From: Chloroflexota bacterium
Lineage (GTDB): Bacteria > Chloroflexota > Dehalococcoidia > Dehalococcoidales > UBA2162
DNA length: 64,000 bases
Assembly: GCA_016190825.1 (NCBI GenBank)
Contig: JACPPV010000024.1
Span: forward strand, 1 to 64,000
Direction: 5' to 3'
The notes under the pieces are model-generated. The model was not told the origin of the DNA. It saw only the letters and a program-made list of their open reading frames with translations, and did not search any database. Position numbers and translations under genes: made by a program. Positions 46,304 through 57,175 of the stretch are shown here, piece by piece. Positions within the stretch are counted from its first letter, which is position 1. Each line of letters opens with the position of its first letter.

Positions 46304-47380
46304 ATGAGAAAAGTCAGGGTCAGACTTGGCCCCAGAAGCTATACTATTCATATCGGCTCGGGTATGCTGGAGCAAGCGGGGCAGATCATCAGCCTGCTTG
46401 GATTCAAGGGCAAGGCGGTGGTCATCACCGACCCTGTATTGAAAAGACTGCACAGCGAAGCCTTGATTGAGAGCCTGACCACGAGCGGATTCGATGCGAC
46501 CCTTCTTGAGGTGCCGGCCGGGGAAGAGCAAAAATCTCTGGATGTTGTAGCCAGACTTTACCAGCGCTTGACTGACTGTCTTGCCGAGCGAACGACGCCC
46601 GTCATCGCGCTGGGTGGCGGAGTCATCGGCGATTTAGCCGGATTCGCTGCCGCCACATACCTGCGTGGCGTGCCACTGGTGCAGGTTCCCACCACGCTCC
46701 TGGCACAGGTTGACAGCAGCATCGGCGGGAAGGTAGCAGTCGACCACGGAAGGCTGAAAAACAGGGTCGGGGCTTTCTACCAGCCAAAAGCAGTCATTTC
46801 TGATATCTCTGTTTTGAAAACTCTGGGTAGCAGCGCTTTGAGTGACGGACTGGCGGAAGTAATAAAATCCGGCGTCATTCGCCATGCCGGATTCTTCAGT
46901 TATCTTGAACAAAACACAGAGCGTGTGAAGGCATTCGATGAGCGAGTACTGGAGACAATTGTCTACCGCTCGGCAAGGATCAAGGCAGAAGTGGTATCCG
47001 GTGACGAACTTGACACCGGCCTGAGAAACATCTTGAATTATGGTCACACGGTGGGGCATGCCATAGAATCAGTATCAGAATTTCAGATAAGCCACGGGCA
47101 GGCAGTGGCTATCGGCATGATCGTCGCGGCAAAAATATCCAACCGACTGGGCATCTTGCCGCAAGGGGACTTAGTCAGAATGGCGGAGCTCATCGCGCGG
47201 GCCGGCCTGCCTACCGAACTCCCCGCATTCGAACTGGACAGATTGGTAAAGGCAATGAAGTATGATAAAAAGGTCCTACAAGGTAGGGCCAGGTTCGTTT
47301 TGCTGAAAGCAATCGGGGAGGTATTTCTCTCCGACGGGGTCGAGCAATCGCTTATAGAGCAGGTCCTGCTCGAGAAATGA
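46304..47380 (+). CDS. aroB: 3-dehydroquinate synthase
   Basis: 'VIALGGGVIGDLAGFAAATYLRGVPLVQVPTTLLAQVDSSIGGKVAVDHGRLKNRVGAFYQP', 'LNYGHTVGHAIE'. Confidence 0.97.
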   Translation: MRKVRVRLGPRSYTIHIGSGMLEQAGQIISLLGFKGKAVVITDPVLKRLHSEALIESLTTSGFDATLLEVPAGEEQKSLDVVARLYQRLTDCLAERTTPVIALGGGVIGDLAGFAAATYLRGVPLVQVPTTLLAQVDSSIGGKVAVDHGRLKNRVGAFYQPKAVISDISVLKTLGSSALSDGLAEVIKSGVIRHAGFFSYLEQNTERVKAFDERVLETIVYRSARIKAEVVSGDELDTGLRNILNYGHTVGHAIESVSEFQISHGQAVAIGMIVAAKISNRLGILPQGDLVRMAELIARAGLPTELPAFELDRLVKAMKYDKKVLQGRARFVLLKAIGEVFLSDGVEQSLIEQVLLEK

Positions 47381-48033
47381 AGATTTCCAGGATTTGTGCC
47401 GTCATCGTCAACAGCGACCTGAAAATGATAAGAGAGGTCGAGCCGGTTGCCGACCTGTTCGAGGTGCGCATAGACCTTATCGGCGAAGGGTGGAAGCGGG
47501 TGGTAAGTGAACTGCGCAAGCCGTGGATTGCCTGCAACCGGGCGCCGGCGGAAGGCGGGCAATGGCGAGGAACAGAGAGAGAAAGGATAGAACCTCTCCT
47601 GCAAGCAGCCGAAATGGGAGCAGATATTATCGATATCGAGCTTAACACCGAAAACCTGGTGAATATCATCAGGTCCATTAAGCAGCGGGCGAAGTGCCTC
47701 CTGTCTTTTCACGACCTGGAGAAAACTCCTCCCCTTGAAGAAATGAAAGATATGGTGAGACGTCAGCTCAAAGCAGGGGCGGATTGCTGCAAGGTAGTCG
47801 GCACCGCCCGGAAACCGGAGGATAATCTGGCGATTCTTGAGCTTATCCGGGCGTTTCCAGAGACAAAGCTGATTGCCTTTGCCATGGGGCCGCTGGGGCT
47901 GGTGAGCCGGGTGCTTTGCCCGCTTGCCGGGGGAGAGTTCACCTACGCTTCAATCGAAAGAGGAAAGGAATCGGCCCAGGGGCAGATGACAGTGCGTGAA
48001 ATGCGTGCAATGTATGATATGATACCGGCATGA
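47377..48033 (+). CDS. aroD: Type I 3-dehydroquinate dehydratase
   Basis: 'ADLFEVRIDLIGEGW', 'LLSFHDLEKTPPLEEMKDM', 'GADCCKVVGTA', 'MGPLGLVSRVLCPLAGGEFTYAS'. Confidence 0.95.
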   Translation: MKISRICAVIVNSDLKMIREVEPVADLFEVRIDLIGEGWKRVVSELRKPWIACNRAPAEGGQWRGTERERIEPLLQAAEMGADIIDIELNTENLVNIIRSIKQRAKCLLSFHDLEKTPPLEEMKDMVRRQLKAGADCCKVVGTARKPEDNLAILELIRAFPETKLIAFAMGPLGLVSRVLCPLAGGEFTYASIERGKESAQGQMTVREMRAMYDMIPA

Positions 48034-48902
48034 AAGAGCTAACCATCTCAGGTAAGACCCAAGTCTGCGGGCTGATCGGCGACCCGGTAGAGCACAGCAT
48101 GTCTCCGGCGATGCACAACGCTGCCTTCCGCGAACTGGGACTGGAATATGTATACGCCGCTTTCCGCGTGAAAAGCCAGGATGTGGGCAAAGCTATCGAG
48201 GGGATGCGGGCTCTGAACTTCAGGGGATTGAATGTCACCATCCCGCACAAGGTCGCCGTAATACCGCTGCTCGACGAGCTTGACCCGCTGGCAGAGAAAA
48301 TCGGTGCGGTGAATACCATCGTCAACAACGACGGAAGGCTGCGAGGCTACAATACCGATGCCAGCGGTTTTCTCCAGGCACTGCTGGAGAAGGGAGTCGA
48401 GCCGGAGGGGAAAAACGTTGTCATCCTCGGCGCCGGTGGCGCGTCGAGAGCTATCAGCTTTATTCTCGCTGACCGGGGCGCTCACCTGACAATTCTTAAC
48501 CGGGCACAGGAACTGGACTGGGCAGTGGAGCTTGCGCGCCGGCTGGAAAAGGAATTTGGCCGGAAGGCCGGGGCGCTCGAACTGAACGACCATTATCTCG
48601 CCAGGGTACTGAACAAAGCGGATATACTGGTCAATGCCACAAGCGTAGGCATGAGCCCGAAGGACGGAGAAACGCCGGTGGCTGCGGACCTTCTCAGGCC
48701 GGAGCTCATAGTTTATGATATTGTCTATAACCCGATTAAGACGCGATTGATGAGAGAAGCGGAGGCTGCCAACGCCAGGACGATCGCCGGGCTGGATATG
48801 CTGGTCTGGCAGGGGGCTTTGGCTTTTGAGCTCTGGACAGGCCAGAAACCCCCGTTCAAACTGATGAAAGAGGAAGCCGCAAAGCTGCTGAGCGTGTCCT
48901 GA
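48030..48902 (+). CDS. aroE: Shikimate dehydrogenase
   Basis: 'GLIGDPVEHSMSPAMHNAAF', 'LNVTIPHKVAVIP', 'VILGAGGASRAISFILAD', 'INATSVGMSP'-like 'LVNATSVGMSP'. Confidence 0.97.
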   Translation: MKELTISGKTQVCGLIGDPVEHSMSPAMHNAAFRELGLEYVYAAFRVKSQDVGKAIEGMRALNFRGLNVTIPHKVAVIPLLDELDPLAEKIGAVNTIVNNDGRLRGYNTDASGFLQALLEKGVEPEGKNVVILGAGGASRAISFILADRGAHLTILNRAQELDWAVELARRLEKEFGRKAGALELNDHYLARVLNKADILVNATSVGMSPKDGETPVAADLLRPELIVYDIVYNPIKTRLMREAEAANARTIAGLDMLVWQGALAFELWTGQKPPFKLMKEEAAKLLSVS

Positions 48903-48932
48903 TCCGTCCAGACCTGTCCTGAACGAAGTCGA

Positions 48933-48950
48933 ATCCCGACCTGTCGGGAT
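48933..48950. repeat. Perfect palindrome ATCCCGAC-CT-GTCGGGAT between aroE and aroK
   Basis: 8-bp arms read directly. Confidence 0.75.
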
Positions 48951-48975
48951 GAGCGGAGACGAAGGAAAAGAAAGC

Positions 48976-49512
48976 ATGAAAACTAACATTGCTCTCATCG
49001 GTTTCATGGGCACGGGCAAAAGCGCGGTGGGACGGGTTCTCGCCAAAAAAATGAGGCGCAGATTCGTCGAGCTTGACGCGGTAATCGAGCAAAAAGCGGG
49101 GAAGTCCATCCCCGCTATCTTCCAGCAGGATGGGGAAATCGGCTTCCGCGAGCTTGAAATCCAGGCGGCAAAAGACGTAGCGCAGGAAAAGCGCACGGTC
49201 ATTGCCTGCGGAGGCGGCATTGTATTGAACCGCATCAATATCGACCGTCTGAAGGAAAGCGCGGTGATAGTTCACCTGACCGCGTCCCCAAGCGTAATCA
49301 TGAAACGAACCACCAGCGACCGGAATATACGCCCGCTTCTCAACGTGTCTGACCAGGCGCTGCGGATCAAAGAATTGCTCAAATTCAGAAGGCCGTTTTA
49401 CGAGAGGGCCGCCGACGTGACTGTCAACACTTCAAAGCTGGACATTGATGGGGTGGTTGAGCAAATAATAGACACGCTGAAGAATGATGAAAGCCTTAAT
49501 TTCAAGAAGTAA
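48976..49512 (+). CDS. aroK: Shikimate kinase
   Basis: 'NIALIGFMGTGKSAVGRVLAKKM', 'FVELDAVIEQKAGKSIPAIFQQDGEIGFRELE', 'VIACGGGIVL'. Confidence 0.96.
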   Translation: MKTNIALIGFMGTGKSAVGRVLAKKMRRRFVELDAVIEQKAGKSIPAIFQQDGEIGFRELEIQAAKDVAQEKRTVIACGGGIVLNRINIDRLKESAVIVHLTASPSVIMKRTTSDRNIRPLLNVSDQALRIKELLKFRRPFYERAADVTVNTSKLDIDGVVEQIIDTLKNDESLNFKK

Positions 49513-50752
49513 CCTGAGCGGGCGGGTAACCGCGCCATCTTCAAAAAGCTATACCATAAGAGGGCTGCTCTGCGCTGCTCTGGCTACCGGAGAGAGCGAG
49601 ATAATCCGCCCGCTGGGTTCTGATGACACCGAGGCCTCGCTGGGCGTCCTGGGCAAACTGGGAGTCCGCACGCGCCTGGAGAAAGACGTCTGGCATATCC
49701 ACGGCGGTAGCCTTCGTGAGCCCGAAGGCGACCTTTTCTGCCGTGATTCGGCACTAACGCTGAGGTTCATGACGGCGATAGCCTCGACAATTCCCGGCGC
49801 GTGCCATTTGACCGCCGGGCCATCCCTTGCCAGAAGGCCGATTGAGCCGCTGTTGGGGGCGCTGAGGCAACTCGGTGTCGACTGCCGCTTCCACGCAACC
49901 CCCGCCTGCGTTGAGGTGGCCGGCAGGAGACTGACCGGCGGAACTACCAGCCTTCCCGGCAACATAAGCTCGCAGTTCATCTCTGCCCTACTTCTTATCT
50001 CACCCCTCGCCGAAAAAGGAATGTCCATTCGGGTGACCACGCCCCTTGAATCGCAGCCCTTCGTGGCAATGACATTGGAATGCCTTAACATTTTCGGTGT
50101 CGAAGTGAAAGCCTCTGAAGATTGGAGGCACTTTGACACCGCCAGGCAACGCTACCGGCCAACCCGGTACATGGTGGAGGGCGACTGGTCTTCAGCATCC
50201 TACCTCGTTGCCCTGGGGGCTCTCGGCGGCGAGACTACTGTCGAAAATCTCAACCCGCAAAGCCTGCAGGGAGACAAAGCAATAGTGGATTTTCTGAAGG
50301 AGATGGGGGCTCCTGTCGATATCGGGGAAAACTCTGTGAAGGTCGGCAGTGCCCGGCTCAAAGGAATAAAAGCCGACTTCACCGACTGCATTGATCTCTT
50401 ACCCACGATGGCTGTCCTGGCTGGCGCCGCCGAGGGACGGAGCGAATTTACCGGCATCGCCCGCGCGCGCCTCAAGGAATCGGACCGGGTGGCAGCGATG
50501 AGGGAGGGACTAGAGAGGACGGGAATAAGGGTCATCGAGGAGCAAGACCGGCTGATAATCGAGGGCGGCTCTCCCAAAGCGGCCGTCATCGATTCCAAGA
50601 ACGACCACCGCGTTGCCATGGCATTCAGCATGCTTGGCACACTGGCTGGCGGAATGGTCATTGAACAGGCGGAATGCGTTAGCAAGACATTTCCTGAGTT
50701 CTGGGATATATTGAAAAGCCTCGGGGGTTCTGTAAAGCTGGATGAAGAATAG
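49484..50752 (+). CDS. aroA: 3-phosphoshikimate 1-carboxyvinyltransferase (EPSP synthase)
   Basis: 'APSSKSYTIRGLLCAALATGES', 'SALTLRFMTAIA', 'LKESDRVAAMREGLERTG', 'DHRVAMAF'. Confidence 0.97.
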   Translation: MMKALISRSNLSGRVTAPSSKSYTIRGLLCAALATGESEIIRPLGSDDTEASLGVLGKLGVRTRLEKDVWHIHGGSLREPEGDLFCRDSALTLRFMTAIASTIPGACHLTAGPSLARRPIEPLLGALRQLGVDCRFHATPACVEVAGRRLTGGTTSLPGNISSQFISALLLISPLAEKGMSIRVTTPLESQPFVAMTLECLNIFGVEVKASEDWRHFDTARQRYRPTRYMVEGDWSSASYLVALGALGGETTVENLNPQSLQGDKAIVDFLKEMGAPVDIGENSVKVGSARLKGIKADFTDCIDLLPTMAVLAGAAEGRSEFTGIARARLKESDRVAAMREGLERTGIRVIEEQDRLIIEGGSPKAAVIDSKNDHRVAMAFSMLGTLAGGMVIEQAECVSKTFPEFWDILKSLGGSVKLDEE

Positions 50753-51833
50753 CTTCGGTCAAAAATTCTGCGTGACCACTTTCGGCGAAAGTCACGGGCG
50801 GTGTGTCGGTGCCGTTATTGACGGCTGTCCAGCCGGGCTGCCCATCACCGAGTCTGATGTTCAAAGAGAAGTCGACCGGAGAAGGCCGGGGCATGTCCCC
50901 GGCGCAACAGCTCGTGCCGAAGAGGACAAGGTTGAAATCCTTTCCGGGGTTTTTAGGGGGCAGACCACCGGCGCTCCCATCCTAATGCTGGTGTGGAACC
51001 GGGATGTTGATTCCAGCCAATACGAGAGAATCAGGCTAACGCCCCGACCGGGACACGCTGACTACACCGCTTATATTAAATATGGCGGTTTCAACGACTT
51101 CCGCGGGGGTGGGCGTTTTTCGGGGAGGATAACTGTTACCTTTGTCATGGCGGGAGCCGTAGCGAAAAAGCTGCTCGCCAGAGCGGGTGTGGAAATTCTG
51201 GGTCACACCGTTGAAATCGGCGGGATACAGGCGGAGCGCAAAGCGATAGAAGAAATCAAGCGGAACGCGGAGACCAACCCCCTGAAATGCGCCGACCCGG
51301 TGGCGACGCTGGAAATGATTCGAGCCATCGAGGCGGCCCGCGCCGAGGGCGATAGCATCGGTGGGATTGTTGAAGGTATAGCTCTCGATATGCCTGCCGG
51401 CATCGGAGAGCCGGTCTTCGATACCCTGGAGGGAGAGCTGGCAAAAGCCCTTTTCGCCGTTCCGGCGGTGAAGGGAGTCGAGTTCGGAGCCGGCTTTGAC
51501 GCAGCGAAGAAAAGGGGCTCGGAAAACAATGATAATTACGCTGTCAGGGACGGCCGGATAGTAGCTTTGACAAATAACGCCGGGGGCATACTGGGGGGCA
51601 TCAGCAACGGCATGCCAATCGCCGTTCGCGTAGCTTTCAAGCCGACGCCATCAATAAGCCGGGAGCAGAAAACGGTAAACCTGGCAGCAATGGAAAACAC
51701 CACCCTTTCAGTGAAGGGACGGCATGATGCCTGCATCGTGCCCCGCGCCGTGCCGGTCATCGAAGCGGTAATGGCCATGACCCTGTGCGATTTCGCACTG
51801 AGGGCCGGGCTGATTCCGGAGTTACTGAAATGA
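50742..51833 (+). CDS. aroC: Chorismate synthase
   Basis: 'FGQKFCVTTFGESHGRCVGAVIDGCPAGLPI', 'RPGHADYTAYIKYGGFNDFRGGGRFSGR', 'GRHDACIVPRAVPVIEAV'. Confidence 0.97.
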   Translation: MKNSFGQKFCVTTFGESHGRCVGAVIDGCPAGLPITESDVQREVDRRRPGHVPGATARAEEDKVEILSGVFRGQTTGAPILMLVWNRDVDSSQYERIRLTPRPGHADYTAYIKYGGFNDFRGGGRFSGRITVTFVMAGAVAKKLLARAGVEILGHTVEIGGIQAERKAIEEIKRNAETNPLKCADPVATLEMIRAIEAARAEGDSIGGIVEGIALDMPAGIGEPVFDTLEGELAKALFAVPAVKGVEFGAGFDAAKKRGSENNDNYAVRDGRIVALTNNAGGILGGISNGMPIAVRVAFKPTPSISREQKTVNLAAMENTTLSVKGRHDACIVPRAVPVIEAVMAMTLCDFALRAGLIPELLK

Positions 51834-52897
51834 GCATCGAAGACCTGCGCAAGAGGATTGATGAAATTGATGCCCAGGTCGTCGGGCTCGTCGCTGAAAG
51901 GATGAGAGTCGCCGGGCAAATCGGCGAGGAGAAAAAGAAAGAGGGCAGGCAGATTACCGATAATGAGAGGGAAAGACTTGTCATTGAGCGCGTCAAGAGC
52001 ATTGCCCTCCATGAGAAGATTGACCCGCAAGACATCGAAAGCCTTTACCGCCTGCTGATGACGATATCGAGAAACGTGCAGGGTATGACGGTAGCCTTCC
52101 AGGGAGAGCTCGGCGCCTATAGCGAGGGTGCCGCCTTCCAGTTTTTCGGGCACTCGGTCAGCGTCAAACCATGCGAGACCCTTGATGAGGTTTTCAGAAG
52201 AGTGGAAGTCGGGGAGGTGCAATACGGTATTGTGCCCATCGAGAACTCGCTGGAAGGGAGCATCAGCCGCGTGTATGACCTGCTCCTGGATTCGAGCCTG
52301 CGTGTTTGCGGGGAAACAGAGTTCCGCGTTAGCCATTGCCTGATTGCAAAACCTGGCGTTAAGCTCGATTCAATCAGGAGGGTGTATTCACATCCCCAGG
52401 CACTCGGGCAGTGCCAGGCTTATCTGCGTCACATGAACTTTGAGATAATTCCTAGCTACGATACGGCAGGCAGCGTCAAGATGATCAAGGAAAAGGGCAT
52501 TACCGATGGCGCCGCCATTGCCAGCGCCCGGTCTGCCGAAATTTACGGGATGGAAATTCTGGCGCGCGAGATCGAGGATAATCCCAATAATTTCACCCGG
52601 TTTTTCATTCTCGCCAAAGAGGACTCCCCGCCAACAGGTAACGATAAAACATCCATTGTCTTTGCGGTCAAGCACCGGCCGGGGGCGCTATACGAGTTTT
52701 TGAAAGATCTGGCAGAGCGGAAGATAAACCTGACGAAGATCGAATCAAGGCCAACGCGGCAGAAACCATGGGAGTACAACTTCTACCTGGACTTCGAGGG
52801 ACACCGCCTGGATGAAGCGCCCAGTAAAGCCCTGGAGCATCTGAAAGACTCCGTCATTTTTCTGAAAGTGCTAGGCTCGTATCCGAGAGCCAGATAA
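51830..52897 (+). CDS. pheA: Bifunctional chorismate mutase / prephenate dehydratase (P-protein) with ACT domain
   Basis: AroQ-type N-term 'SIEDLRKRIDEIDAQVVGLVAERM'; PDT 'VAFQGELGAYSEGAAFQFFG'; ACT 'GALYEFLKDLAERKINLTKIESRPTRQKPWEYNFYLDFEGH'. Confidence 0.97.
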   Translation: MSIEDLRKRIDEIDAQVVGLVAERMRVAGQIGEEKKKEGRQITDNERERLVIERVKSIALHEKIDPQDIESLYRLLMTISRNVQGMTVAFQGELGAYSEGAAFQFFGHSVSVKPCETLDEVFRRVEVGEVQYGIVPIENSLEGSISRVYDLLLDSSLRVCGETEFRVSHCLIAKPGVKLDSIRRVYSHPQALGQCQAYLRHMNFEIIPSYDTAGSVKMIKEKGITDGAAIASARSAEIYGMEILAREIEDNPNNFTRFFILAKEDSPPTGNDKTSIVFAVKHRPGALYEFLKDLAERKINLTKIESRPTRQKPWEYNFYLDFEGHRLDEAPSKALEHLKDSVIFLKVLGSYPRAR

Positions 52898-52983
52898 GAG
52901 CATCATTCGGTCATTGCCCCGAACGAGTTCGGCAAATAACGCCTTGCTGACAAAAAATCCTCCAAACGGACTAGTATTCGGGC

Positions 52984-53013
52984 TTGACAGTTAGATTTTG
53001 GCTGTGCTAGACT
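52984..53013 (+). promoter_or_regulatory. Promoter of ribosomal protein cluster, TTGACA-N18-TAGACT
   Basis: -35 52984-52989, -10 53008-53013. Confidence 0.65.
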
Positions 53014-53094
53014 TTACATTCGGCACTAGGGTTCAGCTATCTACTGACAGATTGAAAGCAGCAAATCAATCTGCAATAGCGTAAAATAGATGAG

Positions 53095-53117
53095 ATGGAT
53101 GAGCGTAGCTCATCCAT
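53095..53117 (+). promoter_or_regulatory. 10-bp perfect hairpin in the rpsL leader
   Basis: ATGGATGAGC-GTA-GCTCATCCAT, 25 nt before the rpsL start codon; not followed by a strong U tract. Confidence 0.6.
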
Positions 53118-53142
53118 TTAGTTGTTTAGTTGGGAGGAATAA

Positions 53143-53580
53143 TTGCCGACAGTTAATCAGCTCGTACGTAAGAAGCGGACCAGGCTAACCAAGAAGACCA
53201 AGGCGCCTGCTCTGCGTTTTATCTATAACGCTTTGAAAAACAAGGTTGTTCAAAGCGAAGGTTCGCCGCAGAAACGGGGAGTTTGCCTTCAGGTGAAAAC
53301 AATGACACCGAAGAAGCCAAACTCGGCCCTGCGCAAGATCGCCCGCGTGCGCCTGACCAACGGAATGGAGGTCACCGCCTACATACCCGGTGAAGGGCAT
53401 GAGTTGCAGGAGCACTCAGTAGTGCTGATCAGAGGCGGGCGGGTGCCGGATTTACCCGGCGTGCGGTATCACATAATCCGCGGCGCGCTGGATGCCAGCG
53501 GGGTAGTAAACCGGAAGCAGGGGCGGAGCCGTTACGGCACCAAGAAGGCCAAGGCAGCCGCGGCGGGCAGCGGGAGGTAG
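53143..53580 (+). CDS. rpsL: 30S ribosomal protein S12
   Basis: '[23 protein letters not shown]', '[63 protein letters not shown]'; TTG start. Confidence 0.98.
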   Translation: MPTVNQLVRKKRTRLTKKTKAPALRFIYNALKNKVVQSEGSPQKRGVCLQVKTMTPKKPNSALRKIARVRLTNGMEVTAYIPGEGHELQEHSVVLIRGGRVPDLPGVRYHIIRGALDASGVVNRKQGRSRYGTKKAKAAAAGSGR

Positions 53581-53585
53581 TATAT

Positions 53586-54056
53586 ATGTCACGGCGCAGC
53601 CGAGCAACAAAACGTGAAATAGTTCCTGATGCGAAATATCAGAGCGTGCTTGTATCCAGCCTTGTCAATCACATGATGAAAGACGGCAAGAAGAGCACTG
53701 CCGAAAGGGTAGTCTACAATGCCATGGATTCCATAGAGCAGAAGGAGTCCAAGGCGGCTGTGGGCGTGCTTGAGCAGGCGGTCAAAAATGCCACTCCACA
53801 GCTGGAAGTAAAATCGCGGCGGATCGGCGGCGCCAGCTACCAGGTGCCTATCGAGGTGCGTACGGAGCGCGGTCTTTCGCTGGCTTTCCGGTGGCTGATA
53901 CAATCAGCCAGGGCGCGCTCTGGCAAATCAATGATGGAAAAACTGGCTGCCGAACTCAGCGACGCAGCTAAAGGAGAGGGACCAACTATTAAGAAGCGTG
54001 ACGATACTCACCGCATGGCTGAGGCGAACCGTGCCTTCGCCCATTATCGGTGGTAA
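53586..54056 (+). CDS. rpsG: 30S ribosomal protein S7
   Basis: '[44 protein letters not shown]'. Confidence 0.98.
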   Translation: MSRRSRATKREIVPDAKYQSVLVSSLVNHMMKDGKKSTAERVVYNAMDSIEQKESKAAVGVLEQAVKNATPQLEVKSRRIGGASYQVPIEVRTERGLSLAFRWLIQSARARSGKSMMEKLAAELSDAAKGEGPTIKKRDDTHRMAEANRAFAHYRW

Positions 54057-54067
54057 AGCGTGTTTCA

Positions 54068-56218
54068 ATGATGGCGAATACTATGGTTAGAGAATCAACG
54101 CAAACAACTGTAAAAACAGGGAATGGGTCCAGCGCCGAGCATTTCCCGCTGGAGCGTGTCCGCAACATCGGCATCATCGCCCATATTGATGCCGGTAAGA
54201 CCACGGTCACGGAAAGGATCCTGTACTACACGGGACGCACCTACAAGGTTGGAGAAGTTCACGAAGGCACGACCGTGATGGACTGGATGGAACAGGAGCG
54301 GGAACGCGGCATCACCATTACTGCTGCCGCCACAACCTGCAACTGGCAGAACCACCGGATTAATATCATCGATACGCCGGGGCATGTTGATTTCACCGCC
54401 GAAGTTGAACGGAGCCTGAGAGTCCTGGATGGCGGAGTAGTCGTTTTTGATGGAGTGGCCGGCGTTGAAGCCCAGTCTGAGACAGTATGGCGGCAGGCTG
54501 ACCATTATCATGTGCCGAGGATATGCTTCATCAACAAGATGGACCGCATTGGCGCCAACTTCGACCGCACTATCGCGATGATTGAAGAGCGTTTACGCGC
54601 CAGGCCGCTACCGATCCACCTGCCTCTGGGCAGTGAATCTTCCTTTGAGGGAGTAATTGACCTGGTGGAAGGTCGCGCCTGGCGTTTCGACGGCGAACCT
54701 GGCACGGCGCCGGTAGAGGTGGCAATTCCTGATTCGGAAAGGCCTACGGTGGCAGAACTTCAGCGGCAGCTAATCGAGAAACTTGCCGAAGTGGATGACC
54801 ACATTATGACCGTTTACCTTGACGGCCATCCGATTACGCCCGCCGAAATAAAGCAGGCATTGAGAAGGGTTACGCTGGATAGCAAAGGAGTGCCCATTAT
54901 CTGCGGCAGCGCCTTCAGGAATCGCGGTATCCAACTGCTGCTCGATGCCATCGTTGACTATCTGCCATCTCCGCTGGACCTGCCTCCGTTGCAGGCCACC
55001 GATTTGAAAACCGGCGATAAGGTGACCCGTCCGCCAAGTGACGAGGCGCCGTTTACCGCACTGGCTTTCAAGGTAGTTTCTGACCCATTTGTTGGACGTC
55101 TGGTATATTTCCGTGTATACTCCGGCAAGGCGGTTGAGGGGGAGCAGGTCTATAATGCGACCTGTGGCAAGAAGGAGCGCCTCGGACGGCTGCTCCTTAT
55201 GCACGCCAACCGGCGCGAAGAGCTTGAAGAGGCCGGCGCTGGGGCGATCGTAGCCACTCTGGGTCTGAAGAATACCTTCACCGGAGATACCCTGTGCGAC
55301 CCGTCACAGCCGGTGCTCCTAGAATCCATCCGTTTCCCTGAACCGGTCATTTCAGTGGCGATCGAGCCAAAAACCAAAGCGGACCAGGATAAGATGGGCG
55401 AAGCGCTACACAAACTGGCTGAGGAAGACCCGACATTCAAAGTGACCTATAACCAGGAAACGGGACAGACCATCATCTCCGGCATGGGCGAGCTTCACCT
55501 TGACGTGTTGGTCCGCCGGATGTTGAGCGAGTTCCGCGTTGATGCGATGGTTGGACGACCACGAGTGGCCTATAAAGAGACGATTACCCGTCCCGTCAAG
55601 GCTGAGGGGCGGTTTGTGCGCCAGTCCGGTGGACATGGCCAGTACGGTCACGTTTGGCTTGAGCTCGAGCCGGGAAAGCCGGGGAGCGGATTCCAATTCG
55701 AAGAGCGCCTGAGGGGCACCGCCATACCGAGGAATTTTATCCCGGCTATCGAGGCCGGCGTCAAGGAAGCCTTGTCGGGCGGCGTTTCCGCCGGTTACCC
55801 GCTGGTTGATATCAAAGCAGCGCTTGTAGACGGCAGCTATCATGAAGTAGACTCTTCCGAGATGGCTTTCAAGATTGCAGCATCGATGGCGCTTAAAGAG
55901 GGAGCAGCCAAGGCCAAGCCTATCCTTCTGGAGCCAATTATGAAGCTGGAAGTGGTGACTCCGGAGCAGTACCTGGGTGATGTTATCAGCGATCTGAACT
56001 CCCGCAGGGTACACATCGAATCGATCGAGGCCCGCGGGGAAATGTCCAGCATCCACGCCCAGATACCCCTGGCTGAAGCTTTCGGTTACGCCACCAGCCT
56101 CAGGTCTGCTACGCAGGGCCGGGCTACCTATTCTATGGAGTTTCACCTCTACCGGGAAGTGCCGGCAGGGCTGACAAAAGAAATTGTTGAGAAGGCGGGG
56201 ACGACGAAGCATGCCTAA
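54068..56218 (+). CDS. fusA: Elongation factor G
   Basis: '[60 protein letters not shown]'. Confidence 0.98.
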   Translation: MMANTMVRESTQTTVKTGNGSSAEHFPLERVRNIGIIAHIDAGKTTVTERILYYTGRTYKVGEVHEGTTVMDWMEQERERGITITAAATTCNWQNHRINIIDTPGHVDFTAEVERSLRVLDGGVVVFDGVAGVEAQSETVWRQADHYHVPRICFINKMDRIGANFDRTIAMIEERLRARPLPIHLPLGSESSFEGVIDLVEGRAWRFDGEPGTAPVEVAIPDSERPTVAELQRQLIEKLAEVDDHIMTVYLDGHPITPAEIKQALRRVTLDSKGVPIICGSAFRNRGIQLLLDAIVDYLPSPLDLPPLQATDLKTGDKVTRPPSDEAPFTALAFKVVSDPFVGRLVYFRVYSGKAVEGEQVYNATCGKKERLGRLLLMHANRREELEEAGAGAIVATLGLKNTFTGDTLCDPSQPVLLESIRFPEPVISVAIEPKTKADQDKMGEALHKLAEEDPTFKVTYNQETGQTIISGMGELHLDVLVRRMLSEFRVDAMVGRPRVAYKETITRPVKAEGRFVRQSGGHGQYGHVWLELEPGKPGSGFQFEERLRGTAIPRNFIPAIEAGVKEALSGGVSAGYPLVDIKAALVDGSYHEVDSSEMAFKIAASMALKEGAAKAKPILLEPIMKLEVVTPEQYLGDVISDLNSRRVHIESIEARGEMSSIHAQIPLAEAFGYATSLRSATQGRATYSMEFHLYREVPAGLTKEIVEKAGTTKHA

Positions 56219-56519
56219 ACAGCAGATTCGCATCAAGTTAAGGGGCTTTGATCACAAACTTGTTGATCAGGCCGCCGAGCAGATTGTAGAGGCTGTGGAA
56301 CGCACCGGAGCCATTATCTCCGGGCCGGTGCCCCTGCCAACGCACATCAAGCGATTCAGCGTGATCCGCTCTCCCTTTATAGACAAGGACTCACAGGAGC
56401 AGTTTGAAATTCGAACCCACCGGAGGTTGATCGATATCGTCCAGACAACTTCAAAGACAGTTGATGCCCTTACAGGACTCAACCTTCCTTCAGGTGTGGA
56501 GATAGATATCAAAATTTAG
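56211..56519 (+). CDS. rpsJ: 30S ribosomal protein S10
   Basis: '[41 protein letters not shown]'. Confidence 0.98.
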   Translation: MPKQQIRIKLRGFDHKLVDQAAEQIVEAVERTGAIISGPVPLPTHIKRFSVIRSPFIDKDSQEQFEIRTHRRLIDIVQTTSKTVDALTGLNLPSGVEIDIKI

Positions 56520-56551
56520 GTATCTTTGTAATACTTTTCAGGCAGAGAGAA

Positions 56552-57169
56552 ATGGTAGAAGGAATTATCGGTCGAAAGCTGGGCATGACCCAGATGTACA
56601 GGGAAAACGGTGTACGTGAAGCGGTGACAGCGATTGAAGCCGGACCGTGCCAGGTAACCCAGGTGAAGACCACAGCCAAAGAAGGCTACAACGCCGTTCA
56701 GCTGGGCTTTGGTCACGCAAAGCGCCTTAAGTCTCCGGAGCGGGGGCATCTAAAAGGGCTTGGCGATTTCCGTTACCTGCGGGAGTTCCGGGTAGAGGCT
56801 ACAGAAGGCATAAAAGTGGGTGACAGCGTTGACGTAAAGCTGTTTAGCCCGGGTGACTTGATTGACGTGACCGGTGTTTCCAAAGGCAAAGGCTTTGCCG
56901 GCGTGGTAAAAAGGCATCATTTTGCCGGTGGTCCGAAGACACACGGACAATCGGACCGCCACCGCCATCCCGGCGCTATCGGCTCCACCACGTCCCCGGG
57001 CCGCATTTGGAAAGGTTTACGGATGGCCGGGCGCATGGGAGGCGAGCGAGTGACGGTGCAGCGGCTGGAGGTCTTGCGCGCCGATGCCGAGCGGAATATC
57101 CTGCTGGTTAAGGGCGCTGTTCCGGGCGCTACAAATGCATTATTGTTGTTAAAGAAGGCGAAGGAGTAG
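56552..57169 (+). CDS. rplC: 50S ribosomal protein L3
   Basis: 'GIIGRKLGMTQMYRENG', 'SKGKGFAGVVKRHHFAGGPKTHGQSDRHRHPGAIG'. Confidence 0.98.
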   Translation: MVEGIIGRKLGMTQMYRENGVREAVTAIEAGPCQVTQVKTTAKEGYNAVQLGFGHAKRLKSPERGHLKGLGDFRYLREFRVEATEGIKVGDSVDVKLFSPGDLIDVTGVSKGKGFAGVVKRHHFAGGPKTHGQSDRHRHPGAIGSTTSPGRIWKGLRMAGRMGGERVTVQRLEVLRADAERNILLVKGAVPGATNALLLLKKAKE

Positions 57170-57175
57170 TAGACG

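Noticed and set aside
48048-49238. 396-aa minus-strand ORF antisense to aroE/aroK
   Set aside because: Mirror ORF of well-supported aroE and aroK; no recognisable domain.
52919-52932. CCGAAC-GA-GTTCGG dyad considered as a LexA/SOS box
   Set aside because: Gram-positive-type LexA boxes need a 4-nt spacer (CGAACNNNNGTTCG); here the spacer is 2 nt and the context is the end of pheA.
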